From NCBI GenBank assembly GCA_013416395.1, contig JACCEP010000001.1, positions 434,001 through 498,000 on the forward strand: a DNA stretch of 64,000 nt. Reading direction: 5' to 3'. The notes under the pieces were generated by a model. That model worked only from the letters and a program-made list of their open reading frames with translations, searched no databases and was not told the DNA's origin. Made by a program: the position numbers and the translations under genes. Positions 1 through 8,089 of the stretch are shown here, piece by piece. This DNA comes from Alcaligenaceae bacterium. GTDB lineage: Bacteria; Pseudomonadota; Gammaproteobacteria; Burkholderiales; Burkholderiaceae_B. Position 1 is the first letter of the stretch; each line of letters opens with the position of its first letter.

Positions 1-22
1 GGGCGTTGAGGAGACAAATTTC

Positions 23-1693
23 ATGTTAAGTACCTACCAATATCCAAAATATACCTATCACCCCCCTCAAGAAGTGCATACGGGGACAGTAACGCGACAT
101 CCCGTCGTTGTCGTAGGAGCGGGGCCAGTCGGCCTGGCGGCTGCCATCGATCTGGCCCAGCAAGGTGTGCCAGTGGTGCTGCTGGACGACGATGACACCG
201 TATCCTTAGGTTCTCGCGGCGTGTGCTACGCCAAGCGCGCCCTCGAAATTCTTGATCGTCTGGGCGTGGGCGACGACTGCGTCCGCAAAGGCGTAAGCTG
301 GAATGTCGGACGCACCTTTTTCCGTGAGGAAGAGGTCTACAGTTTTAACCTCCTGCCCCAGCCCGACCATCGCCGCCCCGGCATGATCAATCTGCAGCAG
401 TACTACCTGGAAGAATATCTGGTGCGGCGCGCTCAATCGTTGCCGTCACTGGATCTGCGGTTTCGAAATAAGGTGCTGGCCCTGCAGACGCATGGAGAAT
501 CGGCAACGCTTCAGGTTGAGACGCCCGACGGGGTGTATGCGCTGGAGGCCGACTGGCTGATTGTGGCCGATGGCGCTCGCAGCAGCATCCGGCGCATGAT
601 GGGGCTGGATGCCGAGGGCAAGGTATTCATGGATAGGTTTCTGATTGCCGATGTGGTGATGAAGGCCGACTTCCCCGCTGAACGCTGGTTCTGGTTTGAT
701 CCCCCTTTTCATCCCGGGCAATCGGTGCTCCTGCACCATCAGGCAGACAATGTCTGGCGCATTGACTTTCAGCTTGGGTGGGATGCTGACCCTGAAGAAG
801 AGAAGCGGCCCGAAAAAGTCATTCCGCGAATCAAAGCCATGCTCGGCGAAGAACACGAGTTTGAGCTGGAATGGGTCAGTGTATATACCTTTCAGTGTCG
901 AAGAATGAAGCAGTTCCGGCATGGAAATGTTCTGTTTGTCGGAGATGCTGCCCATCAGGTGTCACCATTTGGTGCACGAGGTGCCAACTCGGGAGTCCAG
1001 GACACTGACAATTTAATTTGGAAGCTCAAGCTGGTGCTGGAGGGCAAGGCGCCTGAGCGGCTACTCGATACTTATTGCGCGGAACGCACCTACGCGGCGG
1101 ATGAAAACCTGCTGAACTCTACGCGCTCGACAGATTTTATTACGCCAAAAACCAAAACCTCTCTGGCATTTCGTAACGCCGTACTGGATCTGGCACGTCA
1201 ATACCCCTTCGCGCGAGCACTGGTGAATTCAGGGCGTCTGTCGGTGCCGGCATTCCTTGAAGCGTCACCGTTGAACACACCCGACTCTGCATCGTTTTCC
1301 AGCGAGATGGTGCCGGGAGCACCCTGTGATGACAGCCCAATGCGGGCGCAGGTTGACCATTTCTGGCTGCTGGATCGCCTGGGCAATAAATTTCAGCTGC
1401 TGGTCTATGTAGAAAACCCCATGGACGTTCCGCAGGCCACTGCGCTGCAGGGACTGATCGCAGGCCCGATTCCGGTCGACGTAATTCTGGTATCGCCGAC
1501 GGGAGGGCGTTCACTTCATGGCCTTAAGGTATTCGAGGACTACACCGGGCGATTTGCTGAACGCTATGACGCTCGCCCAGGATCAGCATGGCTGATCCGG
1601 CCAGATCAACATATTGCCGGCCGTTGGCGCACGCCGGATGTGCAGCTTGTGCGAGAGGCCCTGGCCCGGGCCACCTGCAACCTTGAGGAGTAA
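23..1693 (+). CDS. FAD-dependent aromatic monooxygenase (PheA/TfdB/MhpA-like)
   Basis: A 556-residue flavoprotein of the class that hydroxylates phenolic or aromatic acid substrates with NAD(P)H and oxygen. The dinucleotide-binding motif GAGPVG lies at residues 32-37, a VADGARS segment near 185-190, and the FAD ribityl-binding GDAAH motif near 307-311 followed by PFGARG. The C-terminal part fits the thioredoxin-like domain of this family. The ATG follows a strong GAGGAGA ribosome site. A DUF2783 gene follows four bases downstream, a pairing known from monooxygenases of this type. The substrate cannot be told from sequence; related proteins act on 3-hydroxyphenylpropionate or hydroxybenzoates. 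Upstream context lies outside the window. Confidence 0.85.
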   Translation: MLSTYQYPKYTYHPPQEVHTGTVTRHPVVVVGAGPVGLAAAIDLAQQGVPVVLLDDDDTVSLGSRGVCYAKRALEILDRLGVGDDCVRKGVSWNVGRTFFREEEVYSFNLLPQPDHRRPGMINLQQYYLEEYLVRRAQSLPSLDLRFRNKVLALQTHGESATLQVETPDGVYALEADWLIVADGARSSIRRMMGLDAEGKVFMDRFLIADVVMKADFPAERWFWFDPPFHPGQSVLLHHQADNVWRIDFQLGWDADPEEEKRPEKVIPRIKAMLGEEHEFELEWVSVYTFQCRRMKQFRHGNVLFVGDAAHQVSPFGARGANSGVQDTDNLIWKLKLVLEGKAPERLLDTYCAERTYAADENLLNSTRSTDFITPKTKTSLAFRNAVLDLARQYPFARALVNSGRLSVPAFLEASPLNTPDSASFSSEMVPGAPCDDSPMRAQVDHFWLLDRLGNKFQLLVYVENPMDVPQATALQGLIAGPIPVDVILVSPTGGRSLHGLKVFEDYTGRFAERYDARPGSAWLIRPDQHIAGRWRTPDVQLVREALARATCNLEE

Positions 1694-1697
1694 AAAC

Positions 1698-1922
1698 GTG
1701 GGACTGAAACTAAACCTCAACCTGAAAGAGCCTGGACGTCGCTATGTGCGCGCCTACACCCCGGGAGATGATTTTTATGAATCCTTGATCGAAATGCATA
1801 GGGATCTGAATGACGAGCAAAGCAGTCAGGTCAATGCACGCCTGATTTTACTGCTGGCCAATCATATCGGCGACCTGTCGATTTTGCGTGAGGCCATGGT
1901 CATCGCACGCGAAGGCGCATAA
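1698..1922 (+). CDS. DUF2783 family small protein
   Basis: A 74-residue protein starting at GTG, four bases after the monooxygenase stop, with GAGGAG overlapping that gene's end as ribosome site. It matches my memory of DUF2783: a DDFYESLIEMH segment, then LNARLILLLANHIGD and LREAMVIAREGA at the C-terminus. Members are typically 60-75 residues and sit directly beside FAD monooxygenases. The biochemical role is unknown; an accessory or stabilising role for the monooxygenase is inference from linkage only. A longer reading frame from 1614 exists, but it overlaps the monooxygenase and lacks this start signal. Confidence 0.75.
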   Translation: MGLKLNLNLKEPGRRYVRAYTPGDDFYESLIEMHRDLNDEQSSQVNARLILLLANHIGDLSILREAMVIAREGA

Positions 1923-2089
1923 CGGAAAGCCCGCGTATCACGCCAGAGGCATGGCATTGCCAGCAACGCGTTTGCGTGCACGGAGGATTACTCCGTTGAC
2001 TGATGTAATGTGGGCTCGGCCAGGGACCCGAATCGGCCACGACAGAGGTACTGAGCATGGCTTGCAGGCACACTGGCTTCTTGCTAATT

Positions 2090-2407
2090 TCAGTCGTCCT
2101 CCATGCCGCCATTGCGCTCGGGGTTGGGCGGAGTATGCGCCAGACCAGCCTTTTCTTCTGACACGATACGATCGGCTTCGATGTCGTCGTTCAGAGGCTC
2201 ATCGCCCGTATTTTCCACTTGCGCGCGCCCGCCTGTATTGGCGCGGTCACTGTCGGTATCCGGGCCCTCGCCGATTGCGTCACTGCCAGAGTCTGACGAA
2301 TCGCTGGGGCCAAACGCCGGCTCTGTAAGGCCGGTTTTCAGCAACGTGCCTTCTTCATCAATTTCGCGATCTTGCTGTGCACGCTCGAACTCTTTATGGG
2401 TAACCAT
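2090..2407 (-). CDS. acidic hypothetical protein
   Basis: A 105-residue, strongly acidic protein rich in Asp, Glu, Ser and Gly, with no membrane segment or recognised domain. It looks intrinsically disordered apart from an N-terminal MVTHKEFERAQQDREIDEEG segment. The chosen ATG has an AGGAG site eight bases upstream, which favours it over a 34-residue longer frame. It lies downstream of thpR on the same strand, 52 bases away, and could be cotranscribed with it. I do not recognise a function. Confidence 0.6.
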   Translation of the reverse strand: MVTHKEFERAQQDREIDEEGTLLKTGLTEPAFGPSDSSDSGSDAIGEGPDTDSDRANTGGRAQVENTGDEPLNDDIEADRIVSEEKAGLAHTPPNPERNGGMEDD

Positions 2408-2459
2408 GATGTGCTCCTGTTTGATGACCAACAGCACAGCAAGTGCGATGCCCGCGCTG

Positions 2460-3176
2460 TCAAACCAGGGGCACGCGAGCGATGACTTTATAGTAAGAAC
2501 CTGTTTCATGGGGCTGCGAAGCTACCAGCACGCATTGCTCTGGCTTCCATGTAAAAGCTGGCCGATGCAGTGCGCCAAGGTCAGCCGGGCCTGCGCGACG
2601 CAGCAGTGAAACGTGGGGACGAAACCCCACAGCCGTGCCACGCGGTCGTGTGTTAGTCGGCGCCCCGCATGTTTGTGCTCGGCCTATCTGTGCATCGCTT
2701 GTCTGTGTCTGGCCTGTATGTGGACCGTGTGTCTGTGCTTCGCGTGCTTGCGCGTTGTCTGTCGATGCCCCGCTTACCGCATGACCATCCTGCTTTACGG
2801 CAATGGCAGGCTGCGGACGCTCCCACCCCAGAGTTTGAAGATTACGCCACAACCCCTCGTACAGGGCATCGAGCCACTGCATGCATTCGACCTCATCGGC
2901 GCCTGGCCCCGCCCACACAATGCGCGGCCCCTGAAAACGGCCGAATCGGCTCAAGACGACCTGGCCTGAAGGTGCCTGCCATGTGGGCGCCGCCTGCACT
3001 AGCTGCTGAACCCTGTTTTGGGGCGTGCTGCCCAGAAACGCCAGCGTAAGGTGCAGCGTATCTTCGCGCATCATACGTCCGCCACAAAGCGCATGCGCAT
3101 CATGCACCCATGCCATCATGGTGCTGGCATCTTGCGGGGTGGGCCACAGGGCGAAAAAAAGACGTTGTGATTTCAT
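2460..3176 (-). CDS. thpR: RNA 2',3'-cyclic phosphodiesterase ThpR (2'-5' RNA ligase family), with a repeat insertion
   Basis: A 238-residue member of the 2H phosphoesterase family, which opens 2',3'-cyclic phosphates on RNA. The two catalytic HxT/Sx motifs are HLTL at residues 42-45 and HVSL at 188-191, and the N-terminus RLFFALWP is typical. Family members are usually about 175-190 residues. The extra length is an insertion around residues 130-182 of low-complexity, roughly five-residue units such as EAQTH, DAQIG and RAQTC, placed just before the second catalytic motif. The start at 3176 gives the normal family N-terminus; a TTG 12 codons upstream is the alternative. The acidic protein gene follows on the same strand. 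Confidence 0.85.
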   Translation of the reverse strand: MKSQRLFFALWPTPQDASTMMAWVHDAHALCGGRMMREDTLHLTLAFLGSTPQNRVQQLVQAAPTWQAPSGQVVLSRFGRFQGPRIVWAGPGADEVECMQWLDALYEGLWRNLQTLGWERPQPAIAVKQDGHAVSGASTDNAQAREAQTHGPHTGQTQTSDAQIGRAQTCGAPTNTRPRGTAVGFRPHVSLLRRAGPADLGALHRPAFTWKPEQCVLVASQPHETGSYYKVIARVPLV

Positions 3177-3380
3177 ACGCTGATTATCATGGGGATTACC
3201 CACCCTTTGCAATTCAGTTATCCCTCACTACACTGACCGCTTGCCGCAAGGCACGATGGCGGCGCAGCCTGCGCCTGTATTTGCGCCCAAAAGGCCATAC
3301 CGCACCGGTGCCGCAATGCGGCAAAGCAGAAAAAGCAAAAAAGCCGGCCCGTATACACATAACTACGGAGAATCGCTGCA

Positions 3381-4529
3381 GTGAAGCCTCAATCGCTCGA
3401 AATGATCACCCGCCTTGTCGGGTTCGATACCGTATCCCGTAACTCCAACCTCGAGCTCATCCATTACGTTCGCGACTACCTCGCCACGCATGGCGTACAG
3501 AGCCATCTTGTGGCCAGCCCAGACGGCGCCAAAGCCAATTTGTTTGCCACGGTAGGCCCTCAAGTTGAAGGCGGCGTGGTCCTGTCAGGACACACAGACG
3601 TCGTACCCGTAGATGGCCAGCCGTGGACAACCGACCCCTTTACCGTTACCGAAAAAGACGGCCGCCTGTATGGCCGCGGCACGTGTGACATGAAGGCGTT
3701 TACGGCCGTTGGTCTGGCCATGGTGCCCGACTTTATCGCACGGGGACTGAAGCGGCCCATACACTTTGCGCTCAGCTACGACGAAGAGATAGGCTGCTTT
3801 GGCGCCCCCTCGATGATAGACAGGCTGGTCAGTGATATTCCCAAACCTTCGGCCGTAATCGTGGGCGAGCCTACCAGCATGCGTTCCATCGTGGCGCACA
3901 AAGGCATTGCAGTATTGCGCACCACCGTCATCGGCCATGAGGCGCATTCCAGCCAGGTACAGCGCGGGGTGAGCGCCGTCATGACTGCCGCACGACTGGT
4001 GGCCTTTATCGAAGACATGATGGCCGAAAACAAGGCAAACGCCGACCCAGGCTGCACCTTTGTGCCGCCTTACACCACGCTGCACGTAGGTGTCATGCAG
4101 GGCGGAACAGCCGTCAACATTATTTCGCGAGCATGTACGTTTAGCTGGGACATACGCACGTTGCCGGGCGATGACTGGCGCACGTACCTGACCCGGTTTC
4201 AGGCGTTCGCCAACACCTTGTTGCCAGCCATGCAAGCCATATCGCCCCAGGCGTCCATTACGACGGAAGTGCTCGCCGATGCACCACCGCTTCAGGACCA
4301 GGGTGGTGAGGCTCAGGAACTGGTCTTTGACCTGTGCGGTCATCGCCACACCGATGTGGTGCCCTATGCCGCCGAAGCCGGCCAGTTTCAGGAACGCGGC
4401 TTTGATGTGGTGCTATGCGGCCCGGGGTCTATAGATCAGGCGCATCAGCCCGACGAATACATCGACATAGAACAGGTAAGCGCCTGCGAACAGTTCATGG
4501 AGAAGCTGGCAGACCGCCTGGCAAACTAA
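3381..4529 (+). CDS. argE: acetylornithine deacetylase (M20 family, ArgE-like)
   Basis: A 382-residue cytoplasmic metallohydrolase. Known family role: removal of the acetyl group from N-acetylornithine in arginine synthesis. Motifs seen are the zinc-binding GHTDVVPVD, then YGRGTCDMKAF with the bridging Asp, and DEEIGCFGA with the catalytic Glu pair. Length fits ArgE. The GTG start follows ACGGAG. It is 42 bases ahead of a peptide ABC importer operon on the same strand, so in this setting it might also deacylate imported N-acyl amino acids or peptides. That alternative is inference; ArgE and related M20 deacylases are hard to separate by motif alone. Confidence 0.82.
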   Translation: MKPQSLEMITRLVGFDTVSRNSNLELIHYVRDYLATHGVQSHLVASPDGAKANLFATVGPQVEGGVVLSGHTDVVPVDGQPWTTDPFTVTEKDGRLYGRGTCDMKAFTAVGLAMVPDFIARGLKRPIHFALSYDEEIGCFGAPSMIDRLVSDIPKPSAVIVGEPTSMRSIVAHKGIAVLRTTVIGHEAHSSQVQRGVSAVMTAARLVAFIEDMMAENKANADPGCTFVPPYTTLHVGVMQGGTAVNIISRACTFSWDIRTLPGDDWRTYLTRFQAFANTLLPAMQAISPQASITTEVLADAPPLQDQGGEAQELVFDLCGHRHTDVVPYAAEAGQFQERGFDVVLCGPGSIDQAHQPDEYIDIEQVSACEQFMEKLADRLAN

Positions 4530-4571
4530 TAACACACCGACGGCAACGTTTTATAAGGCAGGAGACAAACA

Positions 4572-6176
4572 ATGAAACTGCAGAAATTTATCGGGCACAC
4601 GGCAATCGCCGCCATGCTCGCACTGACCGCTGGCGCAGGCCACGCTGCTGAAGGCAAAACCTTCAAGTGGGCCTACCAGGGCGACATGATGTCGCTGGAC
4701 CCCATGTCACTGAACGAAACCTTTACATTGGGCCTGCAAGGCTGGTTTTACGAAACCCTTGCGGGCTACGACAAAGACCTGAAGCTGGTGCCCCAACTGG
4801 CTGAAAGCTGGGAAAACACGGAGCCCACCAAATGGGTGTTTCACCTGCGTAAAGGGGTCACCTTTCATAACGGCAATGCGTTTACCGCCGATGATGTGAT
4901 TTTTTCATGGAAGCGCAGCCTGACCCAAGGCTCCGACATGAAGGGCTATGGCGCCAAAGCCGCTGACATCAAGAAAATCGACGATCACACGATTGAAGTG
5001 ACCACGCCCACGCCCAACCCGATTTTGCCCCGTGACTGGACGTTTCTGTACATCATGGACAAAGAGTGGGCCGAAGCGAACAAAACGACCGAGGCCAGTA
5101 ATGTGAAAGGTGGCGAAAGCGAATACGCCACCATGCATGCAAATGGCACAGGCCCCTTCATGGTCGTGGAGCGCCATCCCGACGTAAAGACAACACTCAA
5201 GCGTTATGACGGTTACTGGAACAAGAACATGCCCAGCAACGTCACTGACGTGATTTTTCAACCTATCACTCAGGAGTCCACGCGGGTCGCGGCGCTGATC
5301 TCGGGCGAGATGGACCTGGTTATGCCTGTTCCGGTGCAAGACTGGCCACGTCTTGAAAATGAGAAAGACGTCAAAGTACTGAACGAACCTGAGGCGCGCG
5401 CCATCTTCATCGGTATGGATCAAGATCGCGATGAACTGCTGTTTTCCAGTGTAAAAGGTAAAAATCCGTTCAAAGACAAGCGCGTGCGTGAGGCCGTCAA
5501 CCTTGCCGTGGACACCAAGGTGATCAACCAGAAGATTATGCGCGGCGCTGCCAATCCGCTGGGCTCACTGGTTGCCAACAAAGTTAACGGCTACGACGAT
5601 TCATACGGCAAGCCTTATGTCACCGACGTCGAAAAGGCCAAGAAGCTACTCGCCGATGCGGGCTACCCAGACGGTTTCAGCGTGCAACTCGATTGCCCCA
5701 ACGATCGTTACGTTAACGACGAGAAAATCTGCCAGGCTGTCGCCAGCATGCTGGCCAAGGTAGGCATCAAAATTGACCTGTTGGCGCAGACCAAGTCTAA
5801 GTATTTTGCCAAGATCTTGCTTCAGGCAGGTAATGAAACCAGCATGTACATGCTGGGCTGGACACCAAGCTCGATCGACGCGGCCAATATACTGACCAAC
5901 CTGGTTGATTGCCGAGACGCCAAGGCCGGTATGGGCCAGTTCAACTTGGGCGGCTACTGCAACAAAGAGATCGACGCACTATCCGCCAGAATCGATGTCG
6001 AAACTGACCAGGCAGCGCGTAACAACCTGATCAAAGAAGCCTTCACCATGATGCGTAATGACTATGGCTATCTGCCGCTGCACCAGCAGCCGATGTCATG
6101 GGGTGTACGCTCAGGCATCAAGGTGTCTCAGCGTGCCGATGACGTGCTGGATATCCGTAACGTAATCATGCCGTAA
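4572..6176 (+). CDS. ABC transporter periplasmic peptide-binding protein (SBP family 5)
   Basis: A 534-residue substrate-binding protein of the DppA/OppA type. It begins with a signal peptide ending near HAA at residues 24-26 and continues with the family opening KTFKWAYQGDMMSLDP. Conserved family segments include the PQLAESWE and FHLRKGVTFHNG stretches. It captures peptides or similar ligands in the periplasm and delivers them to the permeases encoded directly downstream. An AGGAG ribosome site precedes the ATG. The first gene of the transporter operon is the usual place for the binding protein. The ligand cannot be deduced from sequence. Confidence 0.9.
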   Translation: MKLQKFIGHTAIAAMLALTAGAGHAAEGKTFKWAYQGDMMSLDPMSLNETFTLGLQGWFYETLAGYDKDLKLVPQLAESWENTEPTKWVFHLRKGVTFHNGNAFTADDVIFSWKRSLTQGSDMKGYGAKAADIKKIDDHTIEVTTPTPNPILPRDWTFLYIMDKEWAEANKTTEASNVKGGESEYATMHANGTGPFMVVERHPDVKTTLKRYDGYWNKNMPSNVTDVIFQPITQESTRVAALISGEMDLVMPVPVQDWPRLENEKDVKVLNEPEARAIFIGMDQDRDELLFSSVKGKNPFKDKRVREAVNLAVDTKVINQKIMRGAANPLGSLVANKVNGYDDSYGKPYVTDVEKAKKLLADAGYPDGFSVQLDCPNDRYVNDEKICQAVASMLAKVGIKIDLLAQTKSKYFAKILLQAGNETSMYMLGWTPSSIDAANILTNLVDCRDAKAGMGQFNLGGYCNKEIDALSARIDVETDQAARNNLIKEAFTMMRNDYGYLPLHQQPMSWGVRSGIKVSQRADDVLDIRNVIMP

Positions 6177-6181
6177 GCGTC

Positions 6182-7153
6182 ATGTTGGGTTTTATTGGCC
6201 ATAGGTTGCTGCAATCTGTTTTCGTGATGCTGGCCGTCGGCCTGATCGCGTTCAGCATGTTCCGTTATGTGGGAGACCCGATCAGCAACATGGTCGGGCA
6301 AGACACCACCATGGAACAGCGGGTCCAGCTGCGTGAGCAGCTGGGGCTGAACGACCCGTTTCTGGTGCAATACGTTCGTTTCATCAAGAACGCCGCGCAG
6401 GGCGACTTTGGCATTTCGTATCGCCAGCGTCGCCCTGTAAGCGAAATGATACGCAGCCGCATGCCCGCCACATTAGAGCTATCGTTTGTTTCGGCAATGA
6501 TGGCCTTGTTTCTGGGCATACCCATGGGTGTGTACACCGCCCTGCGTCGCAACGGGGTGTTGTCCCGATCATTCATGACGCTATCGCTGATCGGCATCTC
6601 TTTACCGACCTTTTTGATCGGCATACTGATGATTCTGTTGTTTGGCGTGATACTGCGCTGGCTGCCCAGTTTCGGGCGTGGCGAAGTGGTGCAGATTGGC
6701 TGGTGGTCTACCGGGCTGCTGACAAAAAGCGGGTGGCAGTCGTTGATCATGCCTGCGTTTACGCTGGCCCTGTTTCAGATGACGCTGATTATGCGGCTGG
6801 TACGCGCCGAAATGCTCGAAGTACTGCAAACTGATTTCATCAAATTTGCGCGCGCACGCGGCCTGCCTGAACGCATGATTAACTTCAGGCATGCGTTGAA
6901 GAATACGCTGGTGCCCGTTATTACCATTACTGGCTTGCAGCTTGGCGCGATTATTGCGTTTTCCATTATTACCGAAACCGTCTTCCAATGGCCGGGCATG
7001 GGCCTGTTGTTCATCCAGTCTATCGGTGCGGTCGACATACCTGTCATGTCCGCCTATTTGCTGATGATTGCCCTGTTCTTTGTCGTTATCAACCTCATCG
7101 TCGATCTGCTTTATTTTGCCGTTGATCCGCGCTTGCGCGTACAAAAGAGCTGA
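6182..7153 (+). CDS. peptide ABC transporter permease (DppB-type)
   Basis: A 323-residue inner-membrane protein with about six hydrophobic spans. It starts five bases after the binding-protein stop, so the two are cotranscribed. The N-terminal helix MLGFIGHRLLQSVFVMLAVG and the cytoplasmic EAA-loop region around FARARGLPERMINFRHALKN are typical of the DppB/OppB permease, where the loop contacts the ATPase. It should pair with the next gene as the transport channel. Orthologues are about 305-340 residues, so the length is normal. Confidence 0.9.
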   Translation: MLGFIGHRLLQSVFVMLAVGLIAFSMFRYVGDPISNMVGQDTTMEQRVQLREQLGLNDPFLVQYVRFIKNAAQGDFGISYRQRRPVSEMIRSRMPATLELSFVSAMMALFLGIPMGVYTALRRNGVLSRSFMTLSLIGISLPTFLIGILMILLFGVILRWLPSFGRGEVVQIGWWSTGLLTKSGWQSLIMPAFTLALFQMTLIMRLVRAEMLEVLQTDFIKFARARGLPERMINFRHALKNTLVPVITITGLQLGAIIAFSIITETVFQWPGMGLLFIQSIGAVDIPVMSAYLLMIALFFVVINLIVDLLYFAVDPRLRVQKS

Positions 7154-7162
7154 CCGCTGCGT

Positions 7163-8080
7163 ATGTCTCAAAATGCCTTTTCTCGCGCCTTTCAAAGCGA
7201 TCTGTTTTACAGTTTCAGCCACTCGCCAACCGCCATTATTTCGGCTGTTGTAGCGCTTGCCATTTTTTTTGGTGCGCTGTTTGCCCCGCTGATTGCACCC
7301 CACCACCCGTTTGACCTTGCCTCACTCGATTTGCTCGACGCAAACCTGCCTCCCGCGTGGAACCCCGACGGCGAGGCGCGCTTTTTGCTCGGCACGGATG
7401 ATCAGGGCCGTGACATGCTCTCGGCGATTTTGTATGGCGCGCGCATTTCGCTGCTGGTGGGTTTTGCCTCGGTAATTTTTTCGCTGGTTGTGGGCGTGAC
7501 GCTTGGTTTGATCAGCGGCTATGCAGGTGGCCGTATTGACGCCTTTATTATGCGCATCGCCGATGTACAACTTTCATTTCCAGCCATTCTCATCGCGCTG
7601 CTCATTGACGGCATCGCACGTGGGCTGTTGCCGCGCGACCTGCACGACACGCTGGCACTTTATGTGCTGATCTTTGCCATTGGCATTTCGGGGTGGGTGC
7701 AATATGCGCGCACCGTCCGCGGCGCCACCATGGTTGAACGCAATAAAGAATACGTGCAGGCGGCGCGACTGATCGGCATGCGCCCCTTCACCATTTTGCG
7801 CAGGCACATTCTGCCCAATGTCATGGGGCCTGTGCTGGTGATTGCCACCATACATCTTGCCATTGCCATCATCACCGAAGCCACGTTGTCATTTCTGGGG
7901 GTCGGCATTCCCCCCACCACGCCGTCGCTGGGCACGCTGATTCGCATTGGCAACAGCTATCTGTTCTCGGGCGAGTGGTGGATCACCATCTTCCCGGGTG
8001 TTGCCCTGATCTTGCTGGCGCTATCGGTCAACCTGCTGGGCGACTGGCTGCGCGATGCACTCAACCCCAAGCTACGCTGA
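7163..8080 (+). CDS. peptide ABC transporter permease (DppC-type)
   Basis: A 305-residue inner-membrane protein forming the second half of the transport channel. The N-terminus has the OppC/DppC extension before the first membrane helix, followed by LLGTDDQGRDMLSAILYGAR, a hallmark of this subfamily. The EAA-loop is seen at YVQAARLIGMRPFTILRRHI, and the C-terminus ends with NLLGDWLRDALNPKLR as in DppC proteins. It lies nine bases after the DppB-type gene and is followed within ten bases by the ATPase gene. Confidence 0.9.
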   Translation: MSQNAFSRAFQSDLFYSFSHSPTAIISAVVALAIFFGALFAPLIAPHHPFDLASLDLLDANLPPAWNPDGEARFLLGTDDQGRDMLSAILYGARISLLVGFASVIFSLVVGVTLGLISGYAGGRIDAFIMRIADVQLSFPAILIALLIDGIARGLLPRDLHDTLALYVLIFAIGISGWVQYARTVRGATMVERNKEYVQAARLIGMRPFTILRRHILPNVMGPVLVIATIHLAIAIITEATLSFLGVGIPPTTPSLGTLIRIGNSYLFSGEWWITIFPGVALILLALSVNLLGDWLRDALNPKLR

Positions 8081-8089
8081 GTATTGCCC

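Noticed and set aside
3585-4349. Antisense frame of 254 codons within argE
   Set aside because: The argE reading frame carries all metal-binding motifs; the antisense frame has no start signal or homology-like segments.
6602-7306. Long antisense frame (234 codons) under the peptide permease genes
   Set aside because: It mirrors the DppB- and DppC-type genes, which have full family motifs; the antisense product has no recognisable features and is rich in Gln, Asn and Lys from complementing hydrophobic codons.
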